Origin: Trichomonas vaginalis G3
Lineage: Eukaryota; Parabasalia; Trichomonadida; Trichomonadidae
NCBI RefSeq assembly: GCF_026262505.1
Contig: NC_067205.1
Coordinates: 12,338,001-12,402,000 of the forward strand
Direction of reading: 5' to 3'
DNA length: 64,000 bases
The notes beneath the pieces are model-generated. The model worked only from the letters and a program-made list of their open reading frames with translations. It did no database searches and had not been told where the DNA came from. This document shows positions 60,121-64,000 of the stretch, piece after piece; position 1 is the stretch's first letter; every line of letters starts with the position of its first letter. Both the position numbers and the translations under genes were made by a program.

Positions 60121-60533
60121 TTTTTTTTGTCGGTAAAAGGCTGTTATTAGTCATTAAGTAGTACTTGATTCGTCTGATAACTTTATACGTTATTGTACTT
60201 ATATTTCAATTGAATTGCCTCTCAGATGAATGTAATGCTAAAGACTGAAGATAAAATGTTGAATGAGTCCTAGAATAGTTATGCTATTCATTTTATTTGA
60301 AAGTTGTCTTTGATTTAGTTCCTCATTTCTTCAATTAAAAATTACTATCGTTGTTTTTAAGGAATTTTGTTTCCATTCATTATTTGTTTCTTTTTAATCA
60401 TTATACAACCTTCACCTATAAAATTGCCAACAAATATAACAGAATACATTTTTTACTTTTAAAACAATGATAATGTTGGTGATTTTTCACCCAGCCATAA
60501 AAGGGGTCATACTCATAATGAATAGAGACTTAT
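60121..60533. other. AT-rich intergenic DNA
   Basis: No gene or clear repeat seen between the ankyrin relic and the 121-bp tandem array. Confidence 0.6.
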
Positions 60534-60926
60534 AGCCAAGTCTTGATATCATGCAGGGAGAATATACATAGATAAGCAATTATATTTTATAGTAGTAGTA
60601 TTCAGAAATTCTTACAATTTACAATACAATTTTCAAAAATGGATAAAGACTAATAGCCAAGTCTTGATATCATGCAGGGAGAATATACATAGATAAGCAA
60701 TTATATTTTATAGTAGTAGTATTCAGAAATTCTTACAATTTACAATACAATTTTCAAAAATGGATAAAGACTAATAGCCAAGTCTTGATATCATGCAGGG
60801 AGAATATACATAGATAAGCAATTATATTTTATAGTAGTAGTATTCAGAAATTCTTACAATTTACAATACAATTTTCAAAAATGGATAAAGACTAATAGCC
60901 AAGTCTTGATATCATGCAGGGAGACT
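60534..60926. repeat. 121-bp tandem repeat, 3.25 copies
   Basis: Units start at 60534, 60655, 60776 and 60897 (partial), each with AGCCAAGTCTTGATATCATG. The full units are virtually identical, so the array is young. Confidence 0.95.
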
Positions 60927-61913
60927 CTCTACAAATACAAAAATTGATTATCATAAGGAAATACAAATTTATCAATTTTCATGTGAAAATTACATAAATT
61001 TGTTCTCCAATAAATAGCAATAATACTTTGAATGTTATATTAAGTAATATAGCTTCAGGTAAATAAGCTTACACTTCAAAAATATACTGTTTATTCATTA
61101 ATTTTAAAAAAAGTCCAAATTATGGGCGCGTAAAGGGTTGGCGTCCTAAGGCGTCCTGATGTAAACTATTCAATTTTTGAGAAGTTTACACCATAATTGA
61201 ATAGTTTATGGCGTCCTGAGAGGAGATTTCAATGGGTATGGCGTCCTAAAAAAATAGAAGAAAATGATTTTTTCTCGATTTTTCTAGAAATTGAATTTTT
61301 TAAAAAAGAAAAAAATCAAAACGTATACATTCAAGAAAGACTATAAATGAAGATTTTTCTATTTTTTTTCATTCTAAAACATCTTTTTTTGGATAATTTT
61401 TTTTAAATAAATATGTAAGAAAGATTGAAGAAAAAGTAAATTTACTTTCAGAAAATTCGTTTTACATGATGTAAGACCCATAACAACTATAAATATTCAA
61501 TTATTTAAAATAAAAAAAGAAAAACAGATTAAATGTATCTCACATCAAAATCCATTGACCTAAGGATGTTAAGTTTCTGTTTTTAAAAGTTGATATTTTT
61601 TTTTAATTTTAAGAAAATTAATAGCATGTTATTAGACAATAGGAGTGTAATGATATTGACTAAACAGAAATGAGAGAATAGAGATATAATTTTGATAAGC
61701 AATATTGCAAACAAATTCTGAAGTAAAATCGCGATCAATAATTGAAAATTACGATCATGTACTGAAAAATGACGATCGAATTGAATGAATAGAATTATAT
61801 CTAAGAAAAAATAAATTGTATTTAGAAGATGAACAAAGAAAGGTGTATGCTAAAAATCATTTAACAATAAATGGAAATAAAACGAAATTGTGAAAAGAAA
61901 AAAATGAAAATTG
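60927..61913. other. Intergenic DNA up to MULE copy 2
   Basis: Holds the GGACGCC dispersed repeat (61136-61250). Otherwise A/T-rich with no supported gene. Three ATTACGATC or similar words near 61730-61775 are a weak short repeat. Confidence 0.6.
61136..61250. repeat. Dispersed repeat with GGACGCC words, copy 2 (inverted orientation)
   Basis: Begins GGGTTGGCGTCCTAAGGCGT and ends GGCGTCCTAAAA. The centre is an inverted repeat (AAACTATTCAATT against AATTGAATAGTTT). Relative to 24996-25111 it is on the other strand. Confidence 0.75.
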
Positions 61914-64000
61914 TTAAATAATATATTATTTTTTAGTCATAAGAATAAAAATATAGTAGTTATAAAAGGAATTAGACTTCATATATCAATTCTTTTTCTC
62001 TGTAGATGTGGAACGTTTGCTTTTCGATCTCTTTCGATGAACTTGAAAATATAAGTTATTATCGCTGAGAATCCTTTCCGAAATAGGAGCTTTACGTTTA
62101 GGAGGATTGTCGGATGAATTTTGTTTTTTATTGTTTGATTTTGTTGTTATGGAAGATTTTTTCTTATTTTTTTCAGAATTTTGCTTGCTATTAACTGAAA
62201 CTTGTTTTGACGGCCCAACAATAGCATTTGTAGTAGGAAGAATTCCCAATAACGAGCGCATTTTCGATAATTGTTTTTCAATATGATCAAGAAGGTCCAG
62301 CTTATGTTCTAGATTACTAGACATTTGATTTGTAGAAGGATGGTTTTGATTTTCTGGTTCTAAATCTGTAGAGTCTGCAATATTTGAATTTTCGGAGCGA
62401 ATTGGAGCATCTGAACCTTGATTTGTATCGGCTTGCTCAAAATTAGTTTGAATTGGAGTGGATGAATTAAAATCTGGATGATTTAATGTTTCATTAAATA
62501 ATGCCATAATTTTTTCTCTTTTTTCATTAATAAACTTAGTGATCATTGTATCTTTATCTGTTAGATCGATCGATTTGAGTATATCTGCATCATGAACTGG
62601 AATATTTTCGAACAATGAACTCGATTCTATGGAACCATATGGAGAAATCTCGTTCTGAGCCAAAGAAAGATCACTTACGTTGTATTGTTTGATAGAAAAA
62701 ATTGTTTTCTCAAGTTCTTTTTGAAAGCAGTCAAGAATATAATTTTTGTAGCTATCAGTGATAACGGTTTTTATATGGCGCTCGATCTTCTGGTTATTTT
62801 TGATGGCGTTATATTTATCTAATTGGATTTGAGATATCTTCTTAATAGCTTCATAAATGTTTGGATGTTTTAACGAAGAAAATTCTGAATGCATACTCTC
62901 GAGGCAATCATTAGTGAATATTGCAGTTGCATTATTATATTGAGATATTAAATTGTAGTGCGGCAACCAAACTTTGTTGAAATAATCAATATAATCTTTG
63001 ATCGAATCAACTTTATTTTGATTAATTATATGCATTGTAAGTACAAATTCTTCATGAGACATGAATGGAGTAATAGAATATAGCTTAAATAAAGAATTTT
63101 GTAAAGTATTGAAATTTTTTGTATAAAGTGCTACAAGTTTCCTGTGTAAAGCTTGTTTGAAATGAAATAGGCATCCAATTATACGGACTTTAGGGAAAAT
63201 TTGTTGAAGTGCCTCTATCATTCCCTTTTCAAAATCACAATGAATTTGAATTAGCTTTGAAAATTGAATACCCTTGACAGTAAAAATATATTCAAATGCC
63301 TTCTTATAAGATTCAAATGTGCGGTTTTTCATGAATATAAATAAAAGTGGTAGATATTGATTTGTTGAAGGTTCACAAATCATAATTGTTAGCATCTGTC
63401 CTTTTTGAAAATGTTTTGGTGTAATTTTAAAAGTTCCATCGCAAAATAAATCTGTGGCTTCTTTTGCAAATTGAATTGCCTTCTCAAAACCAAAAAACAT
63501 CGTCTCACAATTTGCTTGAAAATCATGGCCAATGAAAAACTGCTCGCCATTTATTAAACAAAAATTAGCAATTTCATCGTCTGTAATTTTTTCTCCAACA
63601 GAAAATTTTCTGGACTTATTATAAACTTCCCTGACCAATGAATCTTTAATTAATGGGTTTTCATCAGTACCAACAGCAAGTTCTGTCATAAATTTTTTAA
63701 TCTGCTGAAAAGTGCCGTTGTCTTCAGAAAATTTTGCCATTGCCTTATTGTATATTTCTGTCAGAGTCATTGATTTATGAAGATCATTTTTTTCATTTTG
63801 TAACTTTTTAAATTGTCTGCATTCGGGTATATGTTCCTTTTGTAAATCTTCGGAAACTGAACTGTTCTCAATTTTAACTAAATAACGTGCTTGACAAGAA
63901 TGATCGATGCAACGGTAGTAACGTTCAATATTATTTGAATTAATAATATTTGTATGATCATGCGAATAAAGCATATCTTTGCGAACAATTGTATCAGGAT
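61914..64000 (-). mobile_element. MULE DNA transposon, copy 2 (continues past window end)
   Basis: Starts at the same boundary sequence as copy 1 (TTAAATAATATATTATTTTT) and stays nearly identical to it. It lacks the 366-bp insertion and the 72-bp deletion of copy 1. The very low divergence indicates recent movement of the family. Confidence 0.85.
61986..64000 (-). CDS. MULE transposase, C-terminal ~670 aa (N-terminus outside window)
   Basis: The open frame runs through the window edge. It contains the zinc-finger pattern (YYRCIDHSCQARYLV…EHIPECR), the first Asp (CDGTFKITP) followed by the segment KHFQKGQMLTIMICEPSTNQ that copy 1 lacks, then PLLFIFMKNRT, the second Asp (IHCDFEKGM), the Cys/His motif (GCLFHFKQALH) and the Glu (NDCLESMH). 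The C-terminal ~120 residues are low complexity with basic clusters (KNKKKSS, PPKRKAPIS, HRKRSKSKRS). No break is visible, so this copy may encode an active enzyme. Confidence 0.85.
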   Translation of the reverse strand, partial: PDTIVRKDMLYSHDHTNIINSNNIERYYRCIDHSCQARYLVKIENSSVSEDLQKEHIPECRQFKKLQNEKNDLHKSMTLTEIYNKAMAKFSEDNGTFQQIKKFMTELAVGTDENPLIKDSLVREVYNKSRKFSVGEKITDDEIANFCLINGEQFFIGHDFQANCETMFFGFEKAIQFAKEATDLFCDGTFKITPKHFQKGQMLTIMICEPSTNQYLPLLFIFMKNRTFESYKKAFEYIFTVKGIQFSKLIQIHCDFEKGMIEALQQIFPKVRIIGCLFHFKQALHRKLVALYTKNFNTLQNSLFKLYSITPFMSHEEFVLTMHIINQNKVDSIKDYIDYFNKVWLPHYNLISQYNNATAIFTNDCLESMHSEFSSLKHPNIYEAIKKISQIQLDKYNAIKNNQKIERHIKTVITDSYKNYILDCFQKELEKTIFSIKQYNVSDLSLAQNEISPYGSIESSSLFENIPVHDADILKSIDLTDKDTMITKFINEKREKIMALFNETLNHPDFNSSTPIQTNFEQADTNQGSDAPIRSENSNIADSTDLEPENQNHPSTNQMSSNLEHKLDLLDHIEKQLSKMRSLLGILPTTNAIVGPSKQVSVNSKQNSEKNKKKSSITTKSNNKKQNSSDNPPKRKAPISERILSDNNLYFQVHRKRSKSKRSTSTEKKN

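Overview
The window looks like chromosomal DNA of a trichomonad parabasalid, most likely Trichomonas vaginalis. It is AT-rich, its genes are intronless with very short 5' leaders, some starts are preceded by the trichomonad initiator TCAYT/A, and it carries Maverick/Polinton elements, Mutator-like (MULE) transposons, an auxin-efflux-carrier protein, a very large membrane cyclase, BTB/discoidin-like proteins and ankyrin relics. The species call is inferred from these families, not from a search.

Layout. 1-15285: right part of a first Maverick (copy 1), with SF3 helicase, packaging ATPase, a block of small accessory genes (2.6-6.5 kb), protein-primed DNA polymerase B, then a morphogenesis/integration block (minor structural proteins, retroviral-type integrase, phage-like fibre, adenine methyltransferase) and its terminal repeat. 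15.8-18.5 kb: a MULE copy carrying a small 366-bp insertion. 18.8-19.9 kb: an unrecognised host gene. 19.9-25.4 kb: no protein gene, but a near-perfect 520-bp inverted repeat built from serial hairpins, several tandem repeats and a candidate structured RNA. 25.4-26.4 kb: membrane transporter. 26.8-28.7 kb: discoidin-like pseudogene split by a TA-flanked element. 30.8-35.5 kb: 1561-residue adenylyl cyclase. 35.8-36.5 kb: 38-bp minisatellite. 37-39.3 kb: discoidin-like fragment and an interrupted PABP-like gene with an assembly gap. 41935-55637: a second, complete-ended Maverick (copy 2), whose left half is a decayed fossil and whose right half closely matches copy 1. 57.5-60.1 kb: BTB/discoidin gene with a frameshift and an ankyrin relic. 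61.9 kb to the end: a second, nearly identical MULE copy.

The genes of the two Mavericks form a virus-like set: replication (polymerase, helicase), packaging (ATPase), capsid-type and membrane-active small proteins, fibre, integrase, and a DNA methyltransferase that could mark element or host DNA. Points most worth following are the compositionally distinct accessory island with host-like initiators (2.6-6.5 kb), two start-site classes within one element, fibre-shaft swapping between the copies, and the hairpin-array inverted repeat at 21.5-22.9 kb. Maverick remains are described as fossils; individual lesions are not listed.
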